Positions 35,065 through 47,995 of a stretch of DNA of 64,000 nt are shown one piece after another (the stretch's first letter is position 1; each line of letters begins with the position of its first letter). The translations under genes and the position numbers were made by a program. Below the pieces are notes generated by a model. The model was not told the origin of the DNA. It saw only the letters and a list, made by a program, of their open reading frames with translations, and searched no databases. Source of the DNA: Pelecanus crispus (taxonomy: Eukaryota > Chordata > Aves > Pelecaniformes > Pelecanidae); assembly GCF_030463565.1 (NCBI RefSeq), contig NC_134643.1:121437809-121501808 (forward strand), given 5' to 3'.

Positions 35065-35289
35065 CTTGGTTGCTCCCAGCAAATGCCAGTGCACTCTCAC
35101 TCAAGTCAGATGGGTTTTCCAAGCGACGTGGTGGTGGCTGCATTAGTTTCTGCCCTTCCTCTATCTCAGGATAGGTGCGCACGGTAAGACACAGTGAAGG
35201 CTGAACAAGGGCATCTTTCAGCAAAGCTGAGTCCAGGTCCTCAGCAGCTTTCTTGTTAATCTCCACAATTTCATCACCAGCTTTCAGAC
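35065..35289 (-). CDS. TIAM1: TIAM1 exon W9: PDZ domain C-terminal half
   Basis: The exon follows TTCTGTGTTGCAG and ends AACCAAG|GTATTG (phase 1). It encodes GLKAGDEIVEINKKAAEDLD, SALLKDALVQPSLCLTVRTY and then PEIEEGQKLMQPPPRRLENP plus SDLSESALAFAGSNQ (human ~888-962). LKAGDEIxEIN is the PDZ family core. LLKD in the alphaB helix aligns with human Leu911/Lys912, which are peptide-specificity residues for syndecan-type ligands. The part after VRTYPE is the variable linker to W10. Confidence 0.96.
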
Positions 35290-38200
35290 CTGCAACACAG
35301 AAAGGAACAGGTAAGACTTGTACAGTAACTTTTCTGTTACCCACAGACATCAAGGAGCTCAGCCAGGTGTTTATGAAGTGCCAGACAGTGTTATGTCTAG
35401 ACATAAAGTAAACATTTATGACTGCAAATAATATTGAAATTTGATGGACTTTTGCGAGATCCGTTGTCAGGCTGGTACTCCAGTACCATCCCTAAGAGCA
35501 TGGTGCCCAGGAAGTCCCTCACAACGTACTAGCAACACAATATCCCCTTTTTCTTCATGTCACTCTGCAAGGAACAGCCACTGTACAGCAAGCCACCCTA
35601 CACAACACATTGCTTGTAAATAAATATATACTGAAGGACAGAGTCAGACTTCTGAGGTGCTGCACACAGGATGGGGGAAGGATGGAGTAGCTGGGCTGGC
35701 TTGGTTCTTGCTTTTAAGTTTCCATATAAGTGATGGCTTTTATTTGAAGTTGTCACCTACTATAACACCTAGGAGGAGAGAAAACGTTTCCCACTCAACC
35801 GGGGTGTATGGTGTAGGACTTCAGACAGCCTCTCCTCTGGCCCTGTCTGAATCCCGTCCTAGCATATAGATCTTCAAAAGGCAAATTTTAGTGCTTGGTA
35901 AGTTAGTCATGGGTTTCTTTCCAGTCTGATTTCAGGAACTGTTTAACACACCAGCACCCAAGGGAAAAGGGGCTCTGCAGAGGAAACAGCTGACTCCTGC
36001 TTGCTTCGGGGGCGACACAGTGATGCTGACAGATGACATGCAGTCCTCCGAGGTGCCACAGGAAGCCTGACCTTCCCCTCAGCCAGCTGGGCCCACTCTC
36101 TGGCAGACAACAGCAAGCTGGACCAGGGTTTAATCCCAAATAATCTTTAGGGTCAGGCAGGCAGCAGTGCACCAGGGCACGTCGGTGCTGACAGCCCAGA
36201 TCGTCAGGGGCTTTTTCTCCACTTGAGGGTGATGCTGGCATCCTCCACAGGCATCCCCCCAGGAGCCAGCCAGCTGCGCACGGCTGGTGGGAAAGCATAC
36301 CCTGCAATGGCCACCAACCCACCAACGGGACCACCATGGCATCCCAGCCACTGTCCTGGCATTTACAGTAACAAAAGCCGGAATTTACAGGGTCGAAATA
36401 GCTGCTCCCTCCACAGGGGTGACCTGCCCTCGTGCCGTGCAGTCCTCTGGCTGGGCCATCATGCAGAGGACGAGTCTTGCCACCCTTAAGCCCAGATGAA
36501 AGGCCTGACTCAATGAGCCTGAGCTGCAAGCAGAGCTCAGCTGCATCCTCCAGGAAACAGATTACCTACCCGCATTCAAGAAAGAAATGTGGGAGGGAGG
36601 AGGTTAAGGAGCTTCAGTCTTCTTTAGGAAAATTGAGATCTTTCTAAATGCATGTAATTGTGCCCAGAAACTGTAGTGTGGCGTGCAGTTTTGGAGAGAA
36701 CAAAATGAATAGCTACAAAGTAAATGGACCATAAAATCATATTTGAAACAAGGACAAAACAAAGCAAGTCAAGCATTTTGCATTATTTCATTTATTCTAC
36801 TTAGTGATGCCATGTCATAATAGTAGCACATTAATATGCCTACAACCATGAACATTGTATCCGGAGCTTCATTTACTCTTTGTAATCCTTGTTTTGAATC
36901 ATTTGGGATAAAGCATCATGTCTATCCCAGCACAATCAAGCACCTCAAATTCCAACAATGGTCTAGCTAACACAGACCAACAGAAAAAATAAGAAGACAA
37001 ATCATAAAAATTATTAGGAGAAAATAAAATTTAAGCTTTCTAATTGGAGAAAAGATCGAAAATTAAATACTGTATCTCTTCTGGTTAGACTTACTCTAGG
37101 AAGTGCAGACAAATGCAAACATGAATGTAAGTAATGGGAGGAAGAGCAAGTTTTCCTCCCTGCTTTCTACTAACTATGGGTATCTTGTCATAATATCCTG
37201 CCAAATACTGTTCATACAGAAGTGGCTTTTTATATCAATTATGAAGAGCAATATATCACTGAAAGCATGTTTTAGTGTTTCAGCCCCACAGGAAGCAGTC
37301 TGTGTTCATGCATTCATTTACAATGTCGCTCAAACATTTTTCTAAAAGCGAAGTTAAGGAAGCCCTGCTGAACACCCCCACCCCTCAATATTCTCTTTGC
37401 TCCCCACAAGAAGCCCACAGAGTTTTATTCCCTGGTGTAGGCTGGCAGAGAGCCACCCTCCAGCCCCCATTCAGGGCTTTAGGCAGAATCCCCATCCTGT
37501 CAGCCAGGGAATCGTATGGGGCTGAGGTGGGGTGAGGAGAGAAAGATCATCTTTTCAAGCTCAAAAGACATATGCAGCAGCCTCCAGAAACACCTGTGGG
37601 GTTTTCTTAAGTTAGAGTTAGAGGTTATAGCTGAGTGAAACTCCGGGCTCCCTGCAGCCGGAACTGTTCCCCTTCCTCTGCCCCCTGTTTCTTCCTTCTC
37701 AGTTTTGGTCTCTACAGTCCTGTCCCTCCACTGAGCCACTTCTGCTACTTGCTCCACTGCAACACAAGCCAACTCCATTTGCTAGCGGGTCAGAAAACCA
37801 GCCACACATTTCTGCCACAGCAGTTTTCTGTCAAGACAGTGAGCTGAATTGGCTCAGCTAAGAGTGCCGGAGTCAGCACAAGGCAAACGGCTGGAGCAGT
37901 CTTGGGGAGACCAGCCCCCACTGCTTTCGGCAACAGCAAACTGTTGAATAAGCTCTGCCCGACCATGTAACCACTCACCAATAAAACTCTGCAGGTGTTT
38001 TTGAGGACTCTGCATATATAGATAGGTTATGATGAGATGAGAGTCTTCTCACTCTTCATGCTCCCCATGTTATGCTTTAAAATCCGGTTAGGTTTCAGCT
38101 GCCCTGACCAGCCCATCCCATGACTGCAGGAGCAGCAGTACCAGCACATCAGAAAGAGCAATGAATGGGAAAAGCAGTAGGGACATGGCAGTGTCAGGGC

Positions 38201-38670
38201 TGACCTCAGCTTGGGTAAGCTGCAGTTAAACCATATCCTGCTCTGCCCTGGGATGAGCCCGGCAGCCCAGTTACCTCTGCTGGTTTCTGGTCCAAGTGCT
38301 GTCATGCTTCCTGCAACACTAGAGGCAGTAATCCCAGCCACAGAGAGCACTATGATGACTTCTACTGTACCTGTTTATCTTGCAGTGACTGACTTGAGAG
38401 GGCCCCTGCTCCTCTTCCTAGCTGCAAGGGACATGCTGACACTGCTACATACACAGCAACTCAAAATTAAGAGGTTGACTATATAGCATAGCTGATCCCA
38501 AGAGCAGAACAGCCATCTATTCAGTACCTAAGGTTCTTCCCAGAAGACCATGATCTCTTTTGGACTGGGACCCTGGTTTGGTGTGTTCGTAAAGCTCCTA
38601 TCCCAACAAGCTTATGGCCTATACCAGGATTAAACGAACAGCAACAAAAACACTTTAAAAAGTCTTTTAC
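35290..38670 (-). other. TIAM1: TIAM1 intron between W8 and W9
   Basis: This 3.4-kb intron has donor AAAG|GTAAAA. A relatively GC-rich stretch near 35940-36480 is open for 208 codons on the minus strand without recognisable protein. Nothing else was identified. Confidence 0.75.
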
Positions 38671-38757
38671 CTTTCTTGAAAGCTAGGCCTGTCTCTTTGA
38701 CGCCGTTCACATACAGCCGACGAATCCCTTCTTCTTCCACAGAGGACAGGGAGAAAC
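38671..38757 (-). CDS. TIAM1: TIAM1 exon W8: PDZ domain N-terminal half
   Basis: The acceptor is GTATCTCCCTAG and the donor is AAGAAAG|GTAAAA (phase 1). The exon encodes GFSLSSVEEEGIRRLYVNGV then KETGLAFKK (human ~859-887). With the preceding Tyr from W7 it forms the carboxylate-binding loop YGFSL of the PDZ domain, including Phe860 and Leu862. Gly and Phe replace Ser residues seen in mammals. Confidence 0.96.
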
Positions 38758-40642
38758 CTAGGGAGATACCCAGCAAGATGATTAGAAAAAGCCAACCACT
38801 TGCAGCAAGTCCTAACAACTGCATGCACTACAGGTAAGGCTGTGCTGTCCCTGCAGTGAGCAGCTGGGAATTCCTCCCTTCTCCTTTCCCATAAACCTTA
38901 ACAAAGGTAAAGGGAAAGTTAAAAAATGAAAGTGGCTTTAACAAAAACCTGAACTGAATTTCTGAGTTCATACATAAATCTTCTACAGCTTTATTTTAGT
39001 ATAGGACAGCTGCAAAACGTTGGAACAGACTTCCAATTCTCTTGCCACAAAAGGTCACTTCAAGAAGTTTTGCTGTTTGCAGACTAAAGTTGCACAGAGA
39101 TGTGGTTTGTGACCCAAACTGACAAAAGCCAGGAAACAGAGAGCTATGGCTGTCATGCCATCCTGAACTCAGACAAGGCATAACAGCACCTGCTAAAACA
39201 GAATGCCAACTTTTACTTTTTTATATTCCTGGATTGGACAAGTTTGTAAAAATGCCTCTTCCCCTTCCCCTTTCTATTATCAGCTGCTCCTGCCACGACC
39301 TGTTATTTGCTAAGTCTCAGCTCAGCGAACATTTTATAGCTACGTTAGAGACCCACAGGCCAGCCTTATAATGGAAGTACTGACACAGCCTGAATTTAAA
39401 CAGCACAAACGGTACTGTTACGTTTGGTTTTGGTGATTTTCCTGCCATTTGTGTTTGACACTGTGTAAGATAACAATGTGTAAAGGAAATACAATGTGGT
39501 TAGTTAAATAGGGTTTATTTATTTTCTGTTGAGACTTATCTAAAGCAGAACATTTGCCTTTCTGAAACTTCATTACTCCCTAAATGGGTGTAGGCAACCA
39601 TTTGCTCTCTCTTTTTCTGACTAGAAAAACATTTACAAACCTCTGGGGGGAGATGCTTGTTTGACATGGAGTCAGCCACCAGCCAAGAGGAAGCAGATGT
39701 GCTGGGAGCCTACTCTGACTTTAGGACTCCCTTCAAGTTGGTGCTTATGGACGAGAAGTTATTTTTTCATCCGTCATTTAAAAAAAAGAAAGGAGGGGGA
39801 AGAATGTGGCAGCCTAGAAGCAAGGAGCATATGGCCCTCTGTGACTTACTGAGCTACTTGGAATCTGTATGCGAGCTCCTCAGCCTGAATAAAATGAAAT
39901 TTGTGAAGCTCACTCAACACACCAACTTTGGCAGAGAGAAAAACTCTTGACTAAACAAAAGAGCAGCTGTAAAAAAAATAGTAGCTATTGGTTGTCATCA
40001 CTGCAAAGCCTGCCTGGCAAACCCTCAACCAGAAGCACAGTGGAGCATGCCCAAGACTGCAGTTTGAGTCAGCACAAATTATCAGTTACTAATACCATCA
40101 CCCTTTTGCAACTGAAATGCTGTTTTGTAGCCAACTACCATACAGTTAAAACAAGGCTGAGCTGCATCTCAAGTTCTCACTGTGGCTAACTGTGAAGAGA
40201 TTAGCACACCCAAGCAGTCCCAAACTCCCACTCTCCTCCATGAGAAGACCTCTGCCTCCTCCAATCTGCCAATGCTAAGGGCAGGTGTAGTTGCTTTTAA
40301 ATTCAGCTTTCATTAAAAAAAAAAAAAATCCAGAGCAGAACGGGTGTAAGTAGCAATTACATGTGTTGTCATCACCTTTAAGAGATGAGAGATGGACAAC
40401 TGGCAACAGCCTTGAAATGGCCATCTCACAAATCCACTTAACCCCTCCACAGACAGGGTATGTGGCCATACTCCAAGTATGGATAAGCTGGTTTATTTCC
40501 ACAGTTGTGATGTGGCTGGATCTGGTAAACAATTTGAAGCAGCATTCCTGTCCCACTGCAGTGCCGGTGCCAGCGCTTTCACTGCCATGCAGTAAAGCAG
40601 AGCAGGGAACTCATCCAGATTGGAAATACCTCAGTCAAGTGC

Positions 40643-40757
40643 ATGTGTGTGTGTGTGTGTGTATAGATATATGTATATATATACTTAAATATATATATAC
40701 ACACACTTGCATATATACATATATGCATAAACACGTACGTGTCATTTGTATACAAAT
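40643..40757. repeat. Compound (TG)n/(TA)n microsatellite with palindromes
   Basis: A TG run (40643-40662) passes into TATA-rich sequence, then a CA run near 40699-40706. The left and right arms are largely complementary. Perfect palindromes ACACGTACGTGT (40731-40742) and ATTTGTATACAAAT (40744-40757) follow immediately. Confidence 0.9.
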
Positions 40758-41639
40758 GTATACACATGTATAGTACAAATGTACAGTTTCCATCTGGCTG
40801 AATTCTGCAGGTGCTCCACACAAACACGTGTACTAGCATTGCATGAGAGGAAGGGCAGGAGTGGGTGGAAGCAACAGTGATTGCATAAGCTGGCATCACT
40901 GCCAGAAAGATTATTATCAAACTGTGCATGGGCTCTGAAACACAGGTGTGAAGAGGTGGGTGGTGACCCAGACAGAGCCTTTCTTCACTGCAAAGTTTTG
41001 ATGACAGGAGAACAAAAGTCTGCATCTGTAAGTGCACGTGGCCTCACCGAACGAGCACAATACCTGAACAAATCCGCCTCCAGAAAATTACCTCGACCCC
41101 CTGAGACAGACAGTTGCTAACAAAAATGCCAGTATGTTCCCGGTACATACAGGAGCTGGAAGCAATAGGTTCTTACTGCTGCTGTGCCCTGATTCCTGCC
41201 CACACAACCTCTGCAAAGAGGCTGGTTCCAGTGAAAGAGGCAAGAACATATGTACCCAGGCATCAGCAACAGCATCACATTGACAGACCTAATGCTGGCA
41301 AGGTCCGACACACTGGCCGGACGCTCCAGGAGTACCTCTTACCACAGGCACGCTGGTAGGAGTAGAAACACTACAAAATGTTCCCAGGTGAGCTTTCCCT
41401 GAAACACTCTGCTCTGTCCTTGAACGTCACTTGAACTCATGGTGTGCTCAGGCACGATGGTGAAGCTGCTCCAAAGGCCTGCTAATGCCTGAAGGGGCAG
41501 CTCTGCCCCCTCCCCAGCACCAGGATCTCTTAGCTGGCCCAAAACAGCTTGCAAAGCCAGCTGACAGCTATTCACTTCTATTATCTTACCTTTCTGCCAG
41601 GCTAGTGAGCTGAACTGGCCTGTCTAATTGCACCCTTAG

Positions 41640-41782
41640 TGACAGTGTTTCGCCTCCCTATCTTTGATACCATGTCTGTTAAATGGAGATAACAGCACTA
41701 AGTCTACATTTCTGGGATTAATGAATAGCTGCTTGTGAAGTATCTTGAAAATTCAAGGTGATTTACAGGTATTATTATTGCC
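41640..41782 (+). repeat. MIR-like SINE relic
   Basis: The stretch CTGTTAAATGGAGATAACAG, the following ATTAATGAATAGC and the end GTATTATTATTG follow the order of the MIR core and 3' region (TGTAAAATGGGGATAA...GGATTAA...TATTATT). Divergence is high, so the assignment is by motif order only. Confidence 0.45.
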
Positions 41783-43239
41783 ATAGCTGGAATACTAGCA
41801 ACAGCAACAGGCAATGTCACTAATGATTTTCATAATCTCATCCATTTTCAAAATTAAGACTTTTCCAGTTCTTCTGAAGGAATCAAGGCACAGGGAATTT
41901 GGACATATGTTTTTAAAATGGGCAAAAAGTATGAGGCTTGGACAAAGCTGCAGGGAAAAAACAAGTAATCATCAGAATAAAAATTCGCTTAGCACTCTAG
42001 ACATTCCATTTCGGCACTGGTTCCTGACCCTGTTCCCAGCACTTGTTGAAGTGCCTGCGAGGGGCTGAGCCTCCAGCACTGCCCAGCTGACTAAGAACCA
42101 ATCTCAAAGGCAGCCCCGCTCACACAAAGACTTACACAGGTGCTTAGATGCTTGGAGCCTGTGCAGTCACGTTACTGATTTAGGTTTTTTTCAAAACAAA
42201 ACCAGTAGCAAGAACCCTTAAGCAACCCTGTTAAAAAGGTTCCATGCCAAAATTTTAAAGCTCTGATCTTCGTGTTGCCATAGCGCGTGAATGTGCTGTA
42301 GCTTTCCCTCCGGATTGTAAAAGTATGTATTGGGAATGCTAATTCTGTAAAGACACTAAAAGAACTAAAAACTCAAATGTACCTAACATAGAGGATGGGA
42401 AAGTATCTCAGGAGGAACCCTAGACTTCCCCAGCACCAAGATGGGATCAACACTTCACCTCTGTTCCCCTGCACCCATGTATTTCAGCGCACACTTGTCA
42501 CTGTATGAACAGTTCATATTATTTCTATGAGACACATACAGACTACAGAAATTCTGCTGCCATTTAGAGTCAAAGCGTTTTGCCATTTTCTTTCAATGAC
42601 AGCAAAGTCAGCTTTTTTGGGGTGCATTTAAGCATTCACTCCCTGCAGGGTCAGAGCCACTGAACAGATCCATCCCATGTCTCACACAGCTGATCTCATT
42701 TCACAGGACATGACAGTGCATTTCATGGTCTTTCCCATCTATCACTTAAAAAAGAAAAGAAAAAGAAATAAACAGGAAATGCCACGATACCCCTAACTCT
42801 TGCAGTGCTTTTAGGCACAGCATAATTATTGAACCTAGGGCTATCACTGTGCTGGTTAATATTACTCTCTTAGGCCTTCAATATTCAAATCGCAGTCAGT
42901 ACCACTGCTTTGTAGCAGAGCTCAATATTCAAATGGCCTGCAGCTGTATAATAAGCAGTTTGGGGATTCAGAATTATTCTAGTCATTAAAACAGAATATT
43001 TAGATAAACAGTAAAAAGATGCAGGCTGACTTCCCACAGGGTAGGTTGCACAAATAACTTTAAAATACACTGTAGAACTGTAATTGCCAGACCAAAGGGC
43101 AAGCTCGCCAGGCTGGAGGTCTGTAACTTGAAATACATGAAAGCTAAGAAATACAACCATCCCGTGTAAAGATTGGGGGTTTTGCTGAGATTACGCAGGG
43201 AACTTCCCCTGTTTTACATTTTACGCACAGATCTGTATC

Positions 43240-43630
43240 ATGTGTCAGATTCTGGCTCCAGGAGTCCAGAGGGCATCCTCGAGGGCCAGGCGTGCATCAG
43301 GACCAGGCTCTCCCAGCCTCGCGAATGGCGGTGCAAGACAGGGACCCACCTTGCATGCCCACGGCAGGCGGGGAAAGAGGCCAAGCAGCCTCTCCTGGGA
43401 CAGCTGCCCAGCCACAGACCTTGAGATGCCTTGTACCCACAGCAATGCTCCTGGCAGCATCCCTGCCATCGCTTTTGGTGGAAGGGGTGAGGAGGGGGCG
43501 AGCCTGCTAGCCGCAGCAAGCCACGGCAGCAGCCCTCTCCCTAGCCCCGCTGCAGGGCCCCTGTGAACGCCGCGATGCAGGCATTCATGTGAGATGTGAC
43601 AACTGGCAATGGATGCTGTTTTCTGCCGGC
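43240..43630. other. CpG-rich intronic block
   Basis: About 17 CpG dinucleotides occur in 390 bases of GC-rich sequence (including CTCGCGAATGGCGG and AACGCCGCGATG), against very few in the surrounding intron. Long open frames in all directions here reflect the GC content. It lies 330-720 bases downstream of exon W7 in the transcript. Confidence 0.45.
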
Positions 43631-43958
43631 GCTCAGTTGCACAGCCTCCGTAGGTGGTGTTTTGAGAAACTACAAGAACAAGAAAACATTTGTCCTTCCT
43701 GCCACCATAGTTCTCATCCAAGAGCTGCACATCCTACAGCTCGAGCACCAGGAAACACAGCGTTCAGTGCGCTACAGATAAAACTGTCCTGCTTCAGGGC
43801 AGGGGAGCGAGCTTTCTGTGGATGGCACAGGAATCAGACATGCTTTTCTCATTGTGTTCAACAGGCCTGTCAGGTATATCAATGAACAGCATGCAAGAGC
43901 CTGCACACACTAGAATCGACTCAGTAGAAAAGTAAAAACAAATCAAGGAGAAACTCAC

Positions 43959-44040
43959 CATAAATATCAGAGGATGCATCAGACTTCTCTATTTGAATGT
44001 GCTGTGTAATTTTCTGACAGATTTCTATTTCTTTGTACAG
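43959..44040 (-). CDS. TIAM1: TIAM1 exon W7: RBD-PDZ connector
   Basis: The exon begins CTG after TTCTATTCAG and ends ATTTATG|GTGAGT (phase 1). It encodes LYKEIEICQKITQHIQIEKS then DASSDIY and the first base of Gly (human ~832-858). Tyr858, the first residue of the PDZ carboxylate loop, is its last full codon. Gln and Ile replace the Pro and Val of mammalian EICPKVT. Confidence 0.95.
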
Positions 44041-47000
44041 CTGAATAGAAAAAAAAACCAAAAAAATATGTTATTGTGGGAGAACACACCAGTTGTAATC
44101 ATTCTGAATAGATTTTTTTTTTTTAATTACAGGCAGAAGAAATGGACTGTGGTCATTATTTATCAAACAATTCTTCTCCACGTGCGTGAGATGTATTTGT
44201 AGTGTCACTACTTTACTGTTAGGAACACAGTTAAAGAGGAAGCAGCAGTATTTTACTACCATCATCATAAAAGCAAGGATACATCTATTTCACTCTGTCA
44301 ATACCATTTTGAGTGCACAAGAAACAGAGCTTCTGTTCCTGTTTTCCTATTTTATGGGTAGACATCATTTAATGTTTTTATATTATTTTGATTAAAACAT
44401 TGCAGGAATTTGATTATTTGATAGTATTAAAATAACAAGGAGGGATCTTGTTTCTTAAGTACATTTCTTAATTGTTAGAAGACTATCAGATTTCTTAGCA
44501 TGAAATTTCATCTTTAACACATTTATGTTTATTTGCACCAAGAAAAGCCCCCAAGTCTTTGAAATGGTCATTAACATCCTTCTTGGGGGACCAGCACAAA
44601 TTCACACCTAGGTAATAACCCAGAAGCCTACACATGCAGGTGCAATTCACTCTGCCTTTCAGGAGCCAAGCAACTCCTCAGCAGGGCTATACCCCTCCTC
44701 ACACATTTTGTGCTTTTAAATCACTTACATTCTCCTGTCTCGTGTGGCTTGCTATTGTACCTGGGTCCTGCCCTGAGCTCCAAACAAAGGAGCTTGTATT
44801 GGGGCCTGCCACCCCACCTGAGGCAGAGAAATCCTACTTTTCCAGACAAAGTCAGATATTTAGAGACTCTGAGCTGACATCTTTGGGAGTCAGCCCTGAC
44901 TTACTCCTTATAAGACAGCCTTGACATACTGGAAACTTCTGGCTCAGCACAGGTTTGAAGCTGGTTTGTCCATAGCACAGACTAGCACTTAAGTAACAAA
45001 CCATGCTTTCGTCTTTCAAAAAAATCACACCCACAGGTGAATGAGAGCCCACAGGTAAATATTAATATTGTTTACATGCTGGTATGAGTGTGTAAAAAAG
45101 CAATTCACAATAATTAACATTTTGAAACTAAGTGACAATCAGTGTTTGGACTGAAGTAGTTAAAACATTTCTTTAAAGAAGAAGAGTAACTCCTTAGTAA
45201 AGGGTTTCCTTAATAAAAATATAATAATTTTATCTCCTGCTTATATCAGCACTTACACATCTGTTTAGCTGCAACTATTAGGTATTACAGAACAGTTATA
45301 TACCCATTTAAATGGTTGTATATAGTAAAATAAAATGTAAAATTAAATGAGGATGCCATGCTAGCAGTATTTTTAAAATGCAGTTTTCAAACATAGGAAT
45401 GTATTGTTCAGAACCTGAGAGAGTCAAATAACATTTACAAAAATCTCAGCTAGATTTCAGCAAGGATTTTAAAAAGAGGAGAAAGAAAAAAAAGAGTGAA
45501 GATAGCAGTATTTTCAGAACCAAAATCGTGTCTGAGCTCTGCAGTCGTCTAAACTGAGCGTGCAGGAGCAGAACCAAGGAGGACATCCAACAAGCTTTGC
45601 AGGGATACAGGAGCCACTTGATGCCTGCACCCCAAAGCGCTGTTTTCAAGCAAGAACCTCTGTTGAACGGAAGGCAAATAACTGGGATGCTCAGACTGCA
45701 GCTGAGCTGCCCAAACCAGAGAGCCAGTCCGACAGCAGCCCTGAGGTGCTGCTTGCATTTCTGTGCCCCATGGACCCGCTGTCCCAACACCAAAGGCAGG
45801 CAGCATATTTGGGCTATGGTGGCTCACACCATGAGGCTGCCAGCCTTGCAGGCACCATGGGCTCATGGAGGAAACCCCCTCCAGACCCAGCGCAGGGCCC
45901 AGAGCCCCACACAGAGAGGTTTGATAGCAGTATCAGGAGCTTCCGAGGGGGTTTGCTAGGCACTGGGGAGTGCCTGGGGACAGGATTTCTTCCTGACAGC
46001 AGCACCATTGCCCCTTTGAGCCGCTCCAATCCCTCACAGTGTTTCTCATAACAGCTTTGGGATATTATTCCCCCCCGTCACCCCACGAGATTTTCTCTTC
46101 CTTGCCCTTTTTTCCTCTACCACTTTCAGTCTTGTCCCAGCACCCTTTCCCAGGGCTACCTTTTCCAGCAGCGCCAGTGCCTTCATCCCACCCTCATCCT
46201 ACCTGCAAGACATTCTGGCAGGCCTCTGGTCTCCTGCTTCCATCTAAATGTGCCATCCTACCCAAAGTAAAAAGTCTGGCATGTCCAGCTTCAGCAAAAC
46301 ACTCCAACACTTAGTTTACAATAAAAGGTGCTTAAAAGTATAACTGCCTGGTACAGCACCTAATGTTAAATACTCTCCCCTGAGCCCTTAGTAACATTTT
46401 TAACACACAATAAACGAAGCTCGTGAATTTTTGAAAGACTGCGTCAGTACACAAAGCATCATCATTAATGTTTTGGGAGAGGAATGGAATATGGATATTT
46501 AAGCTCCATTTCTTATTTAAATATATCTGATACATTCTGCAAGAAAAAGGAGTATCATCCTAAGAAATTATGTGTCCGCACTAATGTATGTCTGTAAAAG
46601 CATTTTAGTAGCTGGAAGATAGCTCTAGCAAGGTGACGTGACATCAACATTAGACAGACAGTATTACAAACAGCTGTTCAGGAGACTACAAAAATCGAGG
46701 CATTAGTTTATTAGTTTTATCATATTGCACTAGAATCATTTAATTAAAGATTTAAATAAAGTAACTCAAATTTTCTCATGAAACAAGCACACACACAAGC
46801 AAACATACAAATGTGTGTTGTTTTAATGTTACTACATCAGACATAACCCTGCAGCACCTATCTATATTATAATCTTTCAGCATGTAAGTAGTCCCACTGA
46901 CTGTAGAGTTTTGGTTTAATTTCATTTTTTTCAGAATAAACAGTAACTGATGACTATGGCAATCCTATATCCTCTCAACATAAGACAAGTCACCAAAGTC

Positions 47001-47890
47001 CTTCCAGGCAATGAAAGCTAAAATCTGTCTCTGAGTTTTCGTTTTTCCCAACTATATTTCACTTCCTAGTCTTAGTACTCCACTAGCACTTTCTCACTCT
47101 TTTTTTTATTGACAGGGTTAATGGCAAATCCCAGAACTTCTTTACTAAATGCACAAAAGCATCCATAACTGGCAAAATTTTAGTTTTTATAAATAAAACA
47201 GCCACCAGTGAAAAGGACTTCAAAAAGCTTTACAGCATGCATGTGTAAAATCATAGAGTTAAAGCATGACACTAATTCTGTTTGGTCTTTTTTTTAATCT
47301 CTGATTTCAAAATTCCTTTGAAGTCTGCTTTTGAGATGAATGATACGAAAACATTCAGCTGAAGCAATTAGGAAAGTGTATTCTCACATGTAACCCCAGA
47401 GCTTTTTAACCTCAGTGTTTACCTTCCCGTTTAGGAAAAAACAACCAACCAACAAACCAAAAAAGCCAACTACTTGCACATCTCCCCCCTCTTTAAAAAT
47501 CAGGCAAAGTGATCCAAACAAGAAATACTCGGGTGTCAGCATTATGTCTTTAAAACCACCAAGGTCAACATGAACAACAGGAAAAGGTAACCTTGAGAGA
47601 AGTTAAGCTTAAATGTATGTTACAGTGACTTTCACACATTACCTGTGGCTGTTCCTCCTTTCTCTTCCACCCAGACACATGCATGCACAAACATAAGCTA
47701 AACACCAACTCTCTCCTCAAGATGAAATGTTTGGAGAGATTACTTTACTGTAGGCCAATTTGCTATGGTCTGCAAAGCACTATAATTGCAAGTTAAAAAG
47801 CATAACTCTGCATATTACAAATGTCAGATAAACACTAATTAATAGTGTCCTACCAAGTGTCATTTAATTTTGCTCAGTAGGTAGCATTAC
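44041..47890 (-). other. TIAM1: TIAM1 intron between W6 and W7
   Basis: This 3.9-kb intron has donor CTG|GTAATG. It is mostly AT-rich; 45560-46060 is moderately GC-rich and open for up to 163 codons on the plus strand without recognisable protein. No repeat was identified. Confidence 0.75.
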
Positions 47891-47995
47891 CAGTTCATAG
47901 ATATCCTCTTCTGGCTTTGGTACATAAAATTGGATCTGGTTTTCAATCAGGAACTTAAGACGCAGGTAGTGAGCAGAGTGATCCAGCTGGTGTGT
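47891..47995 (-). CDS. TIAM1: TIAM1 exon W6: RAS-binding domain, second half
   Basis: The exon follows GTTTCTTGCAG and ends GAACTG|GTAATG; both boundaries are phase 0. It encodes THQLDHSAHYLRLKFLIENQ then IQFYVPKPEEDIYEL (human ~797-831), the second half of the ubiquitin-like RBD that binds active RAS. Tyr829 in DIYEL, reported as a TrkB phosphorylation site in mammals, is kept. Confidence 0.97.

Larger units (their letters stand above)
38758..43958 (-). other. TIAM1: TIAM1 intron between W7 and W8
   Basis: This 5.2-kb intron contains a compound TG/TA microsatellite with palindromes (40643-40757), a MIR-like relic (41640-41782) and a CpG-rich block (43240-43630). No further exon was recognised. 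Confidence 0.8.

Noticed and set aside
35903..36529. Minus-strand open frame of 208 codons, the longest in the window
   Set aside because: It is rich in Cys, Trp and Gly with no recognisable domain, lies in a GC-richer part of a TIAM1 intron, and has no splice sites fitting the intron phase.
43240..43730. Overlapping long open frames on both strands
   Set aside because: All arise in the CpG-rich block; no frame resembles a known protein.
45560..46051. Overlapping open frames on both strands
   Set aside because: Moderately GC-rich intron; several frames are open at once, which argues for composition rather than coding.
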